DNA of 64,000 bases from an uncultured Selenomonadaceae bacterium (GTDB lineage Bacteria > Bacillota > Negativicutes > Selenomonadales > Selenomonadaceae), in contig CACYXR010000013.1 of assembly GCA_902778455.1 (NCBI GenBank), positions 1 to 64,000 of the forward strand. The letters are read 5' to 3'. A model generated the notes under the pieces. The model saw only the letters and a program-made list of their open reading frames with translations, did no database searches and had not been told where the DNA came from. The translations under genes were made by a program, and so were the position numbers. Every line of letters starts with the position of its first letter. Position 1 is the stretch's first letter. Of the stretch, positions 15,314 to 23,649 are shown piece by piece.

Positions 15314-18300
15314 GTGCTGTATCAAAAGGTGGACACGAATCTGAACTTTGTCGAGCGCGAGAAGGAGGTGCTCGATTTCTGGAAGGAAAAGGCCATTGCG
15401 CAAAAGGCTGTCGACCAGCGCGAGGGCTGCGACACCTTCACGTTTTACGACGGGCCTCCGACGGCCAATGGCAAGCCGCATATCGGTCATGTCCTGACCC
15501 GCGTCATCAAGGACATGCTGCCGCGATACCAGTCGATGAAGGGAAAGCATGTCCTCCGCAAGGCGGGCTGGGATACCCACGGACTGCCGGTGGAGCTGGA
15601 GGTCGAGAAGGCACTTGGCATCAACGGCAAGGAGCAAATCGAGAATTACGGCATCGAGCCGTTTATCAAGAAGTGCCGCGAGTCGGTCTGGCAGTACAAG
15701 AGCATGTGGGAGGAATTCTCCGATGTGGTCGGATTCTGGGCGGATATGGAGCACCCGTATATCACCTATGAAAACGATTATATCGAGTCTGTCTGGTGGG
15801 CACTGAAGGAGATTTGGAAGAAGGGACTGCTCTATAAGGGGCACAAAGTCGTTCCCTACTGCCCGCGCTGCGGAACTCCGCTTTCCTCTCACGAGGTCGC
15901 GCAGGGCTACAAGGACGTCAAGGAGCGTTCCGCTATCGTCAAGTTCAAGGCGGCGGGGGAGGACGCCTATTTCCTCGCCTGGACGACGACACCCTGGACG
16001 CTGCCGTCGAACCTTGCGCTCTGCGTGAATCCTGACGTTGACTATGTGAAAATTCGTGTCGGCGAGACGGTTTATTATATGGCGGAGGCCCTTGTGGAGA
16101 GCGTGTTCGCGGAGAGCGAAGAGCCGCGCGAAGTCTTGGGGCGCCTGAAGGGCAAAGAACTTGAATACCGTGAATACGAGCCCCTTTATCCGTTTGCCGT
16201 CGGCAAGATCAACAAGAAGGCGTTTTTCGTGACTTGCGACGGCTATGTGACCACTGAGGACGGCACGGGCATCGTCCACATGGCGCCGGCCTTCGGTGAG
16301 GATGACGGACGCGTCTGCGCGAAATACGACATGCCCTTCGTACAGTTCGTGGATACGCACGGCAACATGACCGAGGACACGGACTGGCCCGGCGTCTTCG
16401 TTAAGGACGCCGACCCGCTGATCTTGAAAGACCTGAAGATCTCCGGCAAGCTTCTGAAGGCGCCGGTGTTCGAGCACAGCTATCCGCACTGCTGGCGCTG
16501 CGACACGCCGCTGCTGTACTACGCGCGGGAGTCGTGGTTCATCCGTATGACGGCGGTGCGCGACAAGCTGATCGCGAACAACAATACGGTGAATTGGATT
16601 CCGCCCACCATCGGTACGGGACGCTTCGGCGACTGGCTGGAGCATGTGCAGGACTGGGGCATCAGCCGCAACCGTTATTGGGGCACGCCGCTCAATATCT
16701 GGGAGTGCAAATGCGGCCATCAGCATTCGATTGGTTCCATCGAGGAGCTCAAGTCGCTTTCCGGCAACTGCCCCGACGACATCGAGCTGCACCGCCCGTA
16801 TATCGATAATGTGACCATTAAGTGCGAGAAGTGCGGCGGCGAAATGCACCGCGTGCCGGAGGTCATCGACTGTTGGTTCGATTCCGGCGCGATGCCCTTT
16901 GCCCAGTGGCATTACCCGTTCGAGAACAAGGAGATTTTCGACAACCGATTCCCGGCGGACTTCATCTCCGAGGCTGTGGACCAGACCCGCGGCTGGTTCT
17001 ATTCGCTGATCGCGATTTCCACGCTGCTGTTCCATCAATCCTCGTACAAGAACGTTATCGTGTTAGGCCATGTGCAGGACAAGGATGGGCAGAAAATGTC
17101 GAAGTCCAAGGGCAACGCTGTCGATCCGATGGACGCGCTGCGCCGTCACGGCGCCGATGCTATCCGCTGGTATTTCTACGAGAACAGCGCCCCCTGGCTG
17201 CCGAACCGTTTCCATGACGCGGCGGTACAGGAGGGACAGCGCAAGTTCATGGGCACTCTATGGAACACTTATGCGTTCTATGTGCTGTATGCGAACATCG
17301 ACGATTTCGACCCGACGAAGCATAAGCTGGACAAGGATTCGCTGGGCGTCATGGACAAATGGATTCTTTCGCGGCTCCATACGTTGGTCAAGGAAGTCGA
17401 CGGACATTTATCCGCCTACCGCGTCACTGAAACGGCGAAGGCGCTGCAGGAGTTCGTCGAGGAGCTTTCCAACTGGTACGTGCGCCGCAGCCGCGAGCGG
17501 TTCTGGGCGAAGGGCATGGAGCAGGACAAGATCAACGCCTATATGACGCTTTACACCGCTCTCGTGACTGTCGCAAAAGCAGCCGCGCCGATGGTGCCGT
17601 TCATCACCGAGAGCATTTACCGCAATCTTGTCTGCTCGGTGGACAAAAATGCGCCGGAGAGCGTTCATCTCTGCGACTTCCCGCAGGCAGACGAGTCGTT
17701 CATTGACGAGACGCTGGAAAAGGATATGGAGCTGGTACTGGAAATTGTTGTGCTTGGCCGCGCCGCGCGCAATGAGGCAAATATCAAGAACCGTCAGCCT
17801 GTCGCGAATCTTTTTGTAAAGGCCGAGCGTACGCTGTCACCATACTTTATCGAGGTCATCGAGAGCGAGCTGAACGTCAAGACTGTCACCTTCAAGGACG
17901 ACATGGAGGCGTATCTCTCGTACAGCTTCAAGCCGCAGTTCAAGGTGCTTGGGCCGAAGGCCGGAAAGCGCATGAGCGCGATCAAGAATGCGCTGGCGCA
18001 GGTGAACGGACACGCGGCAAAGGCGGAGCTGGACACGACGGGCAAGCTACATCTCGACCTGGCCGACGGCGGCATCGACCTTTTGCCGGAAGACATCGAG
18101 GTCACGATGGCGCAGACCGATGGCTATCTCTGCCAGCGCTACGGCGGCGTGACAGTCGCCCTCGAGACGACGCTGACGCCGGAGCTGATTGAGGAAGGCT
18201 TCGTCCGTGAAATCATCAGCAAGGTTCAGGTAATGCGCCGCGAAAACGGTTTCGAGGTCACCGACCACATCACGGTGGGGATTTCCGGCAACGAGAAGTT

Positions 18301-18436
18301 GGCGGAAATCGTCAGGAAGAACGAGGAAACGCTGCGCAAGGTCACGCTTGCCGACACGGTAATTTACGGGACAGCAGATGGCTTCAGCAAGGAATGGGAC
18401 GTCAACGGAGAAAAAGTGACGATTGCCGTAAAATAG
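15314..18436 (+). CDS. ileS: Isoleucyl-tRNA synthetase, type-2-like
   Basis: Charges tRNA-Ile. The 1040-residue protein has the class I HIGH signature in PPTANGKPHIGHVLTR, the CWFDSGAMPFAQ segment of the catalytic core, KMSKS in DGQKMSKSKGNAVDP, and an anticodon-binding C-terminal region. The length and the GKPHIGH form fit the eukaryote-like type 2 enzyme rather than the shorter (~930 residues) bacterial type 1; type 2 enzymes are known for lower mupirocin sensitivity. The GTG start at 15314 follows AGGAGGGG (15299-15306); upstream in-frame codons lie inside the T-box terminator. Confidence 0.95.
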   Translation: MLYQKVDTNLNFVEREKEVLDFWKEKAIAQKAVDQREGCDTFTFYDGPPTANGKPHIGHVLTRVIKDMLPRYQSMKGKHVLRKAGWDTHGLPVELEVEKALGINGKEQIENYGIEPFIKKCRESVWQYKSMWEEFSDVVGFWADMEHPYITYENDYIESVWWALKEIWKKGLLYKGHKVVPYCPRCGTPLSSHEVAQGYKDVKERSAIVKFKAAGEDAYFLAWTTTPWTLPSNLALCVNPDVDYVKIRVGETVYYMAEALVESVFAESEEPREVLGRLKGKELEYREYEPLYPFAVGKINKKAFFVTCDGYVTTEDGTGIVHMAPAFGEDDGRVCAKYDMPFVQFVDTHGNMTEDTDWPGVFVKDADPLILKDLKISGKLLKAPVFEHSYPHCWRCDTPLLYYARESWFIRMTAVRDKLIANNNTVNWIPPTIGTGRFGDWLEHVQDWGISRNRYWGTPLNIWECKCGHQHSIGSIEELKSLSGNCPDDIELHRPYIDNVTIKCEKCGGEMHRVPEVIDCWFDSGAMPFAQWHYPFENKEIFDNRFPADFISEAVDQTRGWFYSLIAISTLLFHQSSYKNVIVLGHVQDKDGQKMSKSKGNAVDPMDALRRHGADAIRWYFYENSAPWLPNRFHDAAVQEGQRKFMGTLWNTYAFYVLYANIDDFDPTKHKLDKDSLGVMDKWILSRLHTLVKEVDGHLSAYRVTETAKALQEFVEELSNWYVRRSRERFWAKGMEQDKINAYMTLYTALVTVAKAAAPMVPFITESIYRNLVCSVDKNAPESVHLCDFPQADESFIDETLEKDMELVLEIVVLGRAARNEANIKNRQPVANLFVKAERTLSPYFIEVIESELNVKTVTFKDDMEAYLSYSFKPQFKVLGPKAGKRMSAIKNALAQVNGHAAKAELDTTGKLHLDLADGGIDLLPEDIEVTMAQTDGYLCQRYGGVTVALETTLTPELIEEGFVREIISKVQVMRRENGFEVTDHITVGISGNEKLAEIVRKNEETLRKVTLADTVIYGTADGFSKEWDVNGEKVTIAVK

Positions 18437-18441
18437 AATAG

Positions 18442-18490
18442 GCAAGGTAAACGCGTGGGTGTCGAAGCGATGCCCGCGTTTTTTCCTTGC
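18442..18490 (+). terminator. Terminator of ileS
   Basis: Nested stem GCAAGG..CCTTGC (18442-18447, 18485-18490) around AACGC..GCGTT and GGG/CCC, with TTTTTT in the descending arm. Confidence 0.75.
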
Positions 18491-18577
18491 CGGTTTTTAT
18501 GCGGCTCTTCTCGAAATTGTTTCACGTTCTGCCCTTTTTTCCCGATGTTTTCTGTTTCTTATCTCCCAAAAAAGTTC

Positions 18578-18606
18578 GTGCAAATAAAAGGAAGTCATGG
18601 TAAAAT
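18578..18606 (+). promoter_or_regulatory. Promoter of the HPt-CsoR-HPt cluster
   Basis: GTGCAA (18578-18583), 17-base spacer, TAAAAT (18601-18606), 31 bases before the HPt start. The rest of the 200-base gap after ileS holds only the ileS terminator. Confidence 0.5.
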
Positions 18607-18637
18607 AATCCAAAAAGCTGAGTATGGAGGCAAGATT

Positions 18638-18997
18638 ATGAGCGCGTTGCTGAACGAGCTTCGCGAGCGTGGCTGCGATGTGGACGGGGCGCTTGTCAGA
18701 TTCCTGAACAAAGAAGATTTCTATGCGAAATGCTATAAGAAGTTTCTCGACGATCCGGCGTTTGCGGGTCTGGATGAAGCATTGAAGAAGAAGGACGCGG
18801 ATGTGGCATTCCGTCACGCGCATACTTTGAAAGGGCTGGCGGCCAATATGGGGCTGACGCCGATCCACAATCTCGCGGTGAAAATCGTCGAGCCGCTTCG
18901 GGCCGGAATGTACAGTGACGAATTGCTGGATATTTACCAGCAGATAATGAAGGAAATGGAAGTTTATCGCCGTATCGCGACGCGAAGCGGCCTTTGA
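18638..18997 (+). CDS. Stand-alone HPt (histidine phosphotransfer) protein
   Basis: A 119-residue single-domain phosphotransfer protein for multistep phosphorelays. The motif AFRHAHTLKGLAANMG gives phosphoacceptor H62 with the conserved lysine at 65 and glycine at 66. TATGGAGG precedes the ATG at 18638. No kinase or regulator is adjacent; the hybrid kinase at 45016-47952 is a candidate partner by domain logic only. It resembles the third gene of this cluster (19393-19758), suggesting an old duplication. Confidence 0.85.
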   Translation: MSALLNELRERGCDVDGALVRFLNKEDFYAKCYKKFLDDPAFAGLDEALKKKDADVAFRHAHTLKGLAANMGLTPIHNLAVKIVEPLRAGMYSDELLDIYQQIMKEMEVYRRIATRSGL

Positions 18998-19002
18998 AGA
19001 AA

Positions 19003-19374
19003 ATGGCAGAGAAGAAAAAAAGGCCCGACGTTCAGAGCAACTCGGAGCCGGCTTTGCAGGAAGAACATCTTCACCCTTATGCGCATGGCGAACACAGTCA
19101 TTCCCATGGACATATCCATACGGAAACGAAAGCGGTGCTGAACCGCATGGCGCGGCTGATTGGGCATTTGCAGTCGGTGCGTCGCATGGTTGAGGAAGGC
19201 CGCGACTGCAGCGAAGTGCTTTTGCAGATTTCGGCGGTAGACGCCGCGCTGAAGAACGTCGGAAAAATTATTTTGAAGGATCATTTGGAGCACTGCATCG
19301 TGGACGCAGTGCAGGAAAATGACCGAGAGGCTTTGACGCGGCTGGAGCAGGCTATCGACCGTTTCGTACGGTGA
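19003..19374 (+). CDS. CsoR/RcnR-family metal-sensing repressor with His-rich N-terminus
   Basis: A four-helix DNA-binding repressor that releases DNA on binding metal. The 123-residue protein has the family core RMARLIGHLQSVRRM and the metal ligands C69, H94 and C98, whose spacing (25 and 4) equals that of the Cu(I) sensor CsoR and the nickel sensor InrS. Residues 22-39 contain eight histidines (HSHSHGHIH), suggesting added Ni, Co or Zn binding. A TTG at 18994 overlapping the previous stop is an alternative start. No transporter gene is adjacent, so the target is unknown. Confidence 0.85.
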   Translation: MAEKKKRPDVQSNSEPALQEEHLHPYAHGEHSHSHGHIHTETKAVLNRMARLIGHLQSVRRMVEEGRDCSEVLLQISAVDAALKNVGKIILKDHLEHCIVDAVQENDREALTRLEQAIDRFVR

Positions 19375-19392
19375 TGAAAGGAGCAGCAAGGT

Positions 19393-19758
19393 ATGGAGAA
19401 CAGGGAAAAGATTTTGGTCATCGACCCGAAAACTGGTTTGGAGCGTTTTATCGGAAACAAGAAGCTGTACCGTGATTATCTGGAGAAGTTTCTTTTCGAC
19501 GGATCTTTTGAGGAATTTTGCGCGGCGACGGCGATGGAGAATACGGTAATGGCGGATGAGGCGCTGCATACGTTGATCGGCACGTCGGCCAACCTCAGCC
19601 TGGACTTGCTGCATCATGTAGCAAGTGAGGCCGTGCTGCAGCTGAAGGGAAACGATAGTCCGGAGAACGTACAGAAAATCGTGGATATGGTAACCGAGGC
19701 GTACACCGAGGCCTGCATAGCAGTGCGCGAATACCTAGACAAAGAGGCGGAAGGCTGA
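19393..19758 (+). CDS. Divergent HPt-like protein
   Basis: A 121-residue protein with the same layout as the HPt at 18638: RFIGNKKLYRDYLEKFL resembles RFLNKEDFYAKCYKKFL, and ALHTLIGTSANLS aligns with AHTLKGLAANMG. The candidate phosphoacceptor H59 is kept but the conserved lysine is isoleucine (I62). It may be a low-activity phosphotransfer protein or a non-catalytic paralogue. AAAGGAGCAGC precedes the start, and a terminator follows. Confidence 0.65.
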   Translation: MENREKILVIDPKTGLERFIGNKKLYRDYLEKFLFDGSFEEFCAATAMENTVMADEALHTLIGTSANLSLDLLHHVASEAVLQLKGNDSPENVQKIVDMVTEAYTEACIAVREYLDKEAEG

Positions 19759-19783
19759 TTATAAGGGGAAGGTTCTATAACGC

Positions 19784-19817
19784 AAAAAAAGGAGAGATTC
19801 GTTTCTCTCCTTTTTTA
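19784..19817. terminator. Bidirectional terminator between convergent genes
   Basis: Seven A, then GGAGAGA-ttcgtt-TCTCTCC and six T (19784-19816). It works for the HPt-like gene on plus and the thioesterase on minus. Confidence 0.85.
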
Positions 19818-19831
19818 TATATGTATGGAAA

Positions 19832-20266
19832 TTACCACTGTTCCGGGATGTTGTCGTAGAGGTCGCGGACGAACATGGTGGCGGTGGCGCGTGTCATCAG
19901 CACGCCGTCGTCCGTTACGGTGTCAACGTCGACGACCATCGTGCGATGTCCGTTGTGACGTACGATGGCAACGGCGGTGGCACGCTCTCCCGCGTGGATG
20001 TTTTTGATGAAGTTCATATTGAAGGAAAGCGTCATGACCCGTTTCCCGACAGTGGCGCAGGCGACGCCGAGAGCGATGTCCGCCAACGCTTCCAAGGCTC
20101 CGCCATGGGTGAAACCATATTGGTTCGTGTGCTTGGTGTCGTCGACGACGAGGCTTAGCGTCGCTTCGCCGCATTTTACGGCATCAATCGTGATGCCGCA
20201 ATAGGAAATGAATTGGTTGCCTTTATAAACGTCGCGCAGTATTTCGAGACAGGTTTTTGCGTCCAA
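19832..20266 (-). CDS. PaaI-family hotdog thioesterase
   Basis: A 144-residue hotdog-fold acyl-CoA thioesterase. The conserved segment TNQYGFTHGGALEALADIALG is the family active-site region (HGG plus an acidic residue on the following helix), and MNFIKNIHAGERATA is the usual second half. The TTG at 20266-20264 is preferred because AAAGGGGA stands six bases before it and the longer in-frame ATG at 20311 overlaps the promoter. The substrate is unknown. Confidence 0.82.
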   Translation of the reverse strand: MDAKTCLEILRDVYKGNQFISYCGITIDAVKCGEATLSLVVDDTKHTNQYGFTHGGALEALADIALGVACATVGKRVMTLSFNMNFIKNIHAGERATAVAIVRHNGHRTMVVDVDTVTDDGVLMTRATATMFVRDLYDNIPEQW

Positions 20267-20299
20267 CGAAAAGTCCCCTTTCGAGTTTGCATACAATAT

Positions 20300-20308
20300 A
20301 GTATAGCA
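20300..20308 (-). promoter_or_regulatory. Extended -10 promoter of the thioesterase gene
   Basis: Minus strand TGCTATACT, a TGN-extended -10 box, 34 bases before the proposed TTG start. No good -35 box is seen. Confidence 0.5.
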
Positions 20309-20348
20309 CAAGATTTGGGGCTGAAATAGCCTGTTTTTGTGTTTATGG

Positions 20349-20376
20349 TTTTCAAATCGGGAAAAACGTGTATAAT
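20349..20376 (+). promoter_or_regulatory. Promoter of prfC
   Basis: TTTTCA (20349-20354), 16-base spacer, TATAAT (20371-20376), 34 bases before the start codon. Confidence 0.6.
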
Positions 20377-20410
20377 AGTTAGGACTTATTTTTGCAAAGG
20401 AGAAAATGTT

Positions 20411-22027
20411 TTGAGCGAGCAGTTAGAGCAGGAAATCAACCGGCGGAGAACCTTCGCCATTATTTCGCACCCGGACGCGGGCAAGACGACCTTGACGGAA
20501 AAACTGCTTCTCTACGGAGGGGCGATTCATTTGGCGGGCTCCATCAAATCCCGCAAGACGCAGCGGCACGCGGTGTCCGACTGGATGGAGATTGAGAAGC
20601 AGCGCGGCATTTCGGTGACGTCCAGCGTTTTGCAGTTCGATTACGGCGGATGCCGGATCAATATTCTCGACACGCCGGGCCATCAGGATTTCAGCGAGGA
20701 CACTTACCGCACGCTGATGGCGGTGGACAGCGCGGTCATGGTGCTGGACGCGGCGAAGGGGGTAGAGGCGCAGACGAAAAAGCTGTTCAAGGTCTGCAAG
20801 GAACGGCGGATTCCGATTTTCACGTTCGTTAACAAACTGGACCGCTTCGGCAAGGCGCCGATCGATCTGATGGACGAGCTGGAAAATGTGCTGGGCATCC
20901 GCTCCTGCCCGATGAATTGGCCTGTCGGTTCGGACGGACGGTATCGCGGTGTTTACGACCGGCAGACGAAACTGGTAGAGCTTTTCGCCGCCGACGAGAC
21001 CCACGGGCAGGAAACGCGCACGTCGGAGAAGTTCGCACTGGACGCGCCGGAGCTTCGGGAAAGATTGGACGAGGAGACGTATCAGGCGCTTCTCGACGAT
21101 ATCGCTTTGCTGGACGAGGCGGGGGAAGCCTTCGACGAGGAAAAAATCGCTTGCGGTGATTTGACGCCGATGTTTTTTGGTTCCGCTATGACGAATTTCG
21201 GCGTACAGAATTTTTTGGAGGAATATCTGCGTCTCGCGCCGCCGCCCGCTCCGCGTGTATCTTCCGACGGGGAGATTCAGCCGGAGGACGAGAAGTTTTC
21301 GGCGTTCGTCTTCAAGATTCAGGCGAATATGAATCCCGCGCATCGCGACCGCCTTGCTTTTATCCGCATCGTTTCGGGCAAGTTCGAGCGGAACATGACC
21401 GTATGGCACGCGGCATCGGACAAGGTCATCAAGCTGGCGCAGCCCCAGCAGTTTCTCGCGCAGGACCGTCAGATTATCGACGAGGCCTGGCCGGGGGATA
21501 TCGTCGGTCTGTTTGACCCGGGGATTTTCGGTATCGGCGATACGCTTGCCGACGAGGCGCACAAATTCAAGTTCGCCGATTTCCCTGTATTCCCGCCGGA
21601 AAAATTCGCGCGGGTGCAGGCGAAGGATACAATGAAGCGCAAGCAGTTCGTCAAGGGCGTCGAGCAGCTTACGCAGGAAGGCGCTATCCAGCTTTTCCGG
21701 CAGGCGGGCGCTGGAATCGAGTCATATATTGTGGGTACAGTGGGTACGCTCCAGTTCGACGTGCTGACCTATCGTCTGAAAAGCGAGTATGGCGTTGATA
21801 TCGAGTTGGTCATGCAGCCTTTCGAGGTCGCGCGATGGCTGACCTATCCCGACGGGCAAGCGGTCACTCCGGAGTCGCTCCGCGGTGCGGACCGCGGCAT
21901 GTTCGTCTATGACCGTGAGGACCGCCCCGTGCTTCTCGTCAATAACGAGTGGGCGCTGGGCTGGATTACAGACAACAATCCGAAATTGGAACTCCATCCG
22001 GTGCCGCCGGATCGGCAGGAAATCTGA
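20411..22027 (+). CDS. prfC: Peptide chain release factor 3 (RF-3)
   Basis: A translational GTPase that recycles RF1/RF2 from the ribosome after termination. The 538-residue protein has the P-loop SHPDAGKTTLTEK, the switch II DTPGHQDFSEDTYR and the NKLD base motif NKLDRFGK, then RF-3 domains II and III. The TTG at 20411 with AAAGGAG nine bases upstream matches the normal N-terminus (SEQLEQEINRRRTFAIISHPDAG). Confidence 0.96.
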   Translation: MSEQLEQEINRRRTFAIISHPDAGKTTLTEKLLLYGGAIHLAGSIKSRKTQRHAVSDWMEIEKQRGISVTSSVLQFDYGGCRINILDTPGHQDFSEDTYRTLMAVDSAVMVLDAAKGVEAQTKKLFKVCKERRIPIFTFVNKLDRFGKAPIDLMDELENVLGIRSCPMNWPVGSDGRYRGVYDRQTKLVELFAADETHGQETRTSEKFALDAPELRERLDEETYQALLDDIALLDEAGEAFDEEKIACGDLTPMFFGSAMTNFGVQNFLEEYLRLAPPPAPRVSSDGEIQPEDEKFSAFVFKIQANMNPAHRDRLAFIRIVSGKFERNMTVWHAASDKVIKLAQPQQFLAQDRQIIDEAWPGDIVGLFDPGIFGIGDTLADEAHKFKFADFPVFPPEKFARVQAKDTMKRKQFVKGVEQLTQEGAIQLFRQAGAGIESYIVGTVGTLQFDVLTYRLKSEYGVDIELVMQPFEVARWLTYPDGQAVTPESLRGADRGMFVYDREDRPVLLVNNEWALGWITDNNPKLELHPVPPDRQEI

Positions 22028-22035
22028 GATTATAG

Positions 22036-22068
22036 CACCGCCGCATGCGTTCGTGCGGCGGTGTTTTA
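22036..22068 (+). terminator. Terminator of prfC
   Basis: Ten-bp stem CACCGCCGCA/TGCGGCGGTG (22036-22045, 22054-22063) followed by TTTTA. Confidence 0.85.
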
Positions 22069-22179
22069 CGGGGCAAATATGAAAAAATCCTGTATGGATT
22101 TGCTTTTTGCGGGGTGTTTTCGTATACTATAGAGCCGTACAGATATGTACTCTTATTTTTCACGATGGAGGCGCAGGGC

Positions 22180-22485
22180 ATGAGTCATCGAAAGCGCGGA
22201 AACCGCCCACAGCCGATACCCGTGCCGGAAACGCCGGAAGTCCCGGAGCAGGCGGAACAGAAAAAATCGTCGTTCGGCTTCCTGAAGAAGATTTTCGTAT
22301 GGGTCAAGCCGCTGGATTTTGTGATTTTGATTGTCGGCGGAATCATGATCTCACGGGTGGATTTCGCGAACGTCACACTCGTCGACGTGATTTATATGAC
22401 CACGTTCCTGATGTGGTTCCTGTTCCTGCTGGCGCGGATTTATTTCACCAGAATCAATCGGAGCATTATGGGGAAGGATGCCTGA
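22180..22485 (+). CDS. Small membrane protein of unknown function
   Basis: A 101-residue protein not recognised as a named family. Residues 1-25 are basic and proline-rich (RPQPIPVPETPEVPE), followed by two hydrophobic segments at about 45-60 and 68-88 and a basic tail. The ATG at 22180 follows GGAGGCGCAGGGC; an in-frame ATG at 22165 is possible. The stop overlaps the start of the next gene, so it belongs to the unit that runs through the amidase at 23646. Confidence 0.7.
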   Translation: MSHRKRGNRPQPIPVPETPEVPEQAEQKKSSFGFLKKIFVWVKPLDFVILIVGGIMISRVDFANVTLVDVIYMTTFLMWFLFLLARIYFTRINRSIMGKDA

Positions 22486-23419
22486 CGGCATGGGAAAAGC
22501 GTTAGGCGCGGTTTTGATTTCCGTATTGGCAGCGATTTTCGCCGCTTTCGGATTGCCGACGGATTGGCTCGAAAGTGCTCCGCCCACGCCGATGGAGACC
22601 GGTGTTACCGTCAAGGTGTTGGCCATCGGGCAGGGCGACGCAATCCTGATTCGAACCCCGGAACAGACGATTCTCGTCGATACCGGCGATACAAGTGAGA
22701 CGGATCGGCTTCGCGCGGCGATTAAAAAGGAGAGCGTGCGGCGCGTTGACAAGTTGATTATTACTCATCCGCATCGCGACCATATCGGCGGCGCGGAAAC
22801 CGTTTTTCGGACCTGCGACGTCAAAGAGGTATTCGACAACGGGCAGCCGACTTCGACGAATGTCTATCGCGAGTATTTGAGAACCATCCAAAGAAAAGGG
22901 ATTCCGTCGCGGACGCTCCGCGACGGGGATGTGCTCGACCTCGGCGGCGGCGCTTTGCTTCGCGTGATGAGCCCGACGCAGGAAATGGTGGACGAACGCG
23001 GCATGCAGAACGGCAAGGTAAACCTGAATCTCAATTCTCTCGTTGCGAAACTGGAGTATGGGGATTTTTCGATGATGCTGACCGGAGACGCGGAAGCCTT
23101 GACGGAAATGGGGATATTGAACCGTTACGCGCCGGAACTGCTGCGGTGCCGTCTGCTGAAATCCGGGCATCATGGAAGCAAAACGGCTTCCGGCTCAAAA
23201 TTCTTGCAGGCGCTCGACGCGGACGCGGCCTTGATTTCCTGCGGAGAGGACAATGAGTACCATTGTCCGCATCCGTCGGTGCTTACCCGGTATGAAAAGC
23301 AGGAAATGGATGTTTTTCGGACTGACCGCGACGGAACGATTACGGTCAGGACAGACGGGAAAACTTACTCTATAGAGACTGAGCGGGGCGAAAAAGCCGA
23401 CGCCGGGGCGAATCCATGA
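22478..23419 (+). CDS. ComEC-like metallo-beta-lactamase-fold hydrolase
   Basis: A 313-residue protein corresponding to the stand-alone C-terminal nuclease-like domain of the competence protein ComEC. A hydrophobic N-terminal anchor or signal (about residues 5-25) is followed by the MBL core: VLAIGQGDAILIRTP, the metal-binding motif THPHRDHIGG, MLTGDAE, and SGHHGSKTA. ATG at 22478 overlaps the previous stop; ATG at 22490 is an alternative. It is followed by a DUF3006 gene, a common pairing. It is likely exported or membrane-anchored; a role in DNA processing is not shown. Confidence 0.82.
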   Translation: MPDGMGKALGAVLISVLAAIFAAFGLPTDWLESAPPTPMETGVTVKVLAIGQGDAILIRTPEQTILVDTGDTSETDRLRAAIKKESVRRVDKLIITHPHRDHIGGAETVFRTCDVKEVFDNGQPTSTNVYREYLRTIQRKGIPSRTLRDGDVLDLGGGALLRVMSPTQEMVDERGMQNGKVNLNLNSLVAKLEYGDFSMMLTGDAEALTEMGILNRYAPELLRCRLLKSGHHGSKTASGSKFLQALDADAALISCGEDNEYHCPHPSVLTRYEKQEMDVFRTDRDGTITVRTDGKTYSIETERGEKADAGANP

Positions 23420-23649
23420 AAAATGCAGTCAAAATAAGAGCGGTCATTGACCGTTTTGAAGATGAAAATGCGGTGCTGCTTGTCGGGGAAGACGAGCGGC
23501 AGGCGATGTTTCCGGCGGCAGGTCTGCCGGAAGGTTTAAGTGAGGGGGATCATATTCGTATGGAAATTTCATACGACGCGAAGGCGACGAAAGCCGCGAT
23601 GGAAGAAACGACGCGTCTGCTTGATGCGTTGAGGGGGCGTCGATCATGA
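23416..23649 (+). CDS. DUF3006 family protein
   Basis: A 77-residue acidic protein with the DUF3006 pattern (IRAVIDRFEDENAVLL, then a short beta-rich core and a helix). It overlaps the hydrolase before it and the amidase after it by 4 bp each. DUF3006 genes often sit beside ComEC-like MBL genes; the molecular role is unknown. Confidence 0.78.
   Translation: MKNAVKIRAVIDRFEDENAVLLVGEDERQAMFPAAGLPEGLSEGDHIRMEISYDAKATKAAMEETTRLLDALRGRRS

Noticed and set aside
15311..17038. 575-codon open frame on the minus strand
   Set aside because: Antisense to ileS with its HIGH core; low-complexity Arg/Leu-rich translation typical of a shadow frame.
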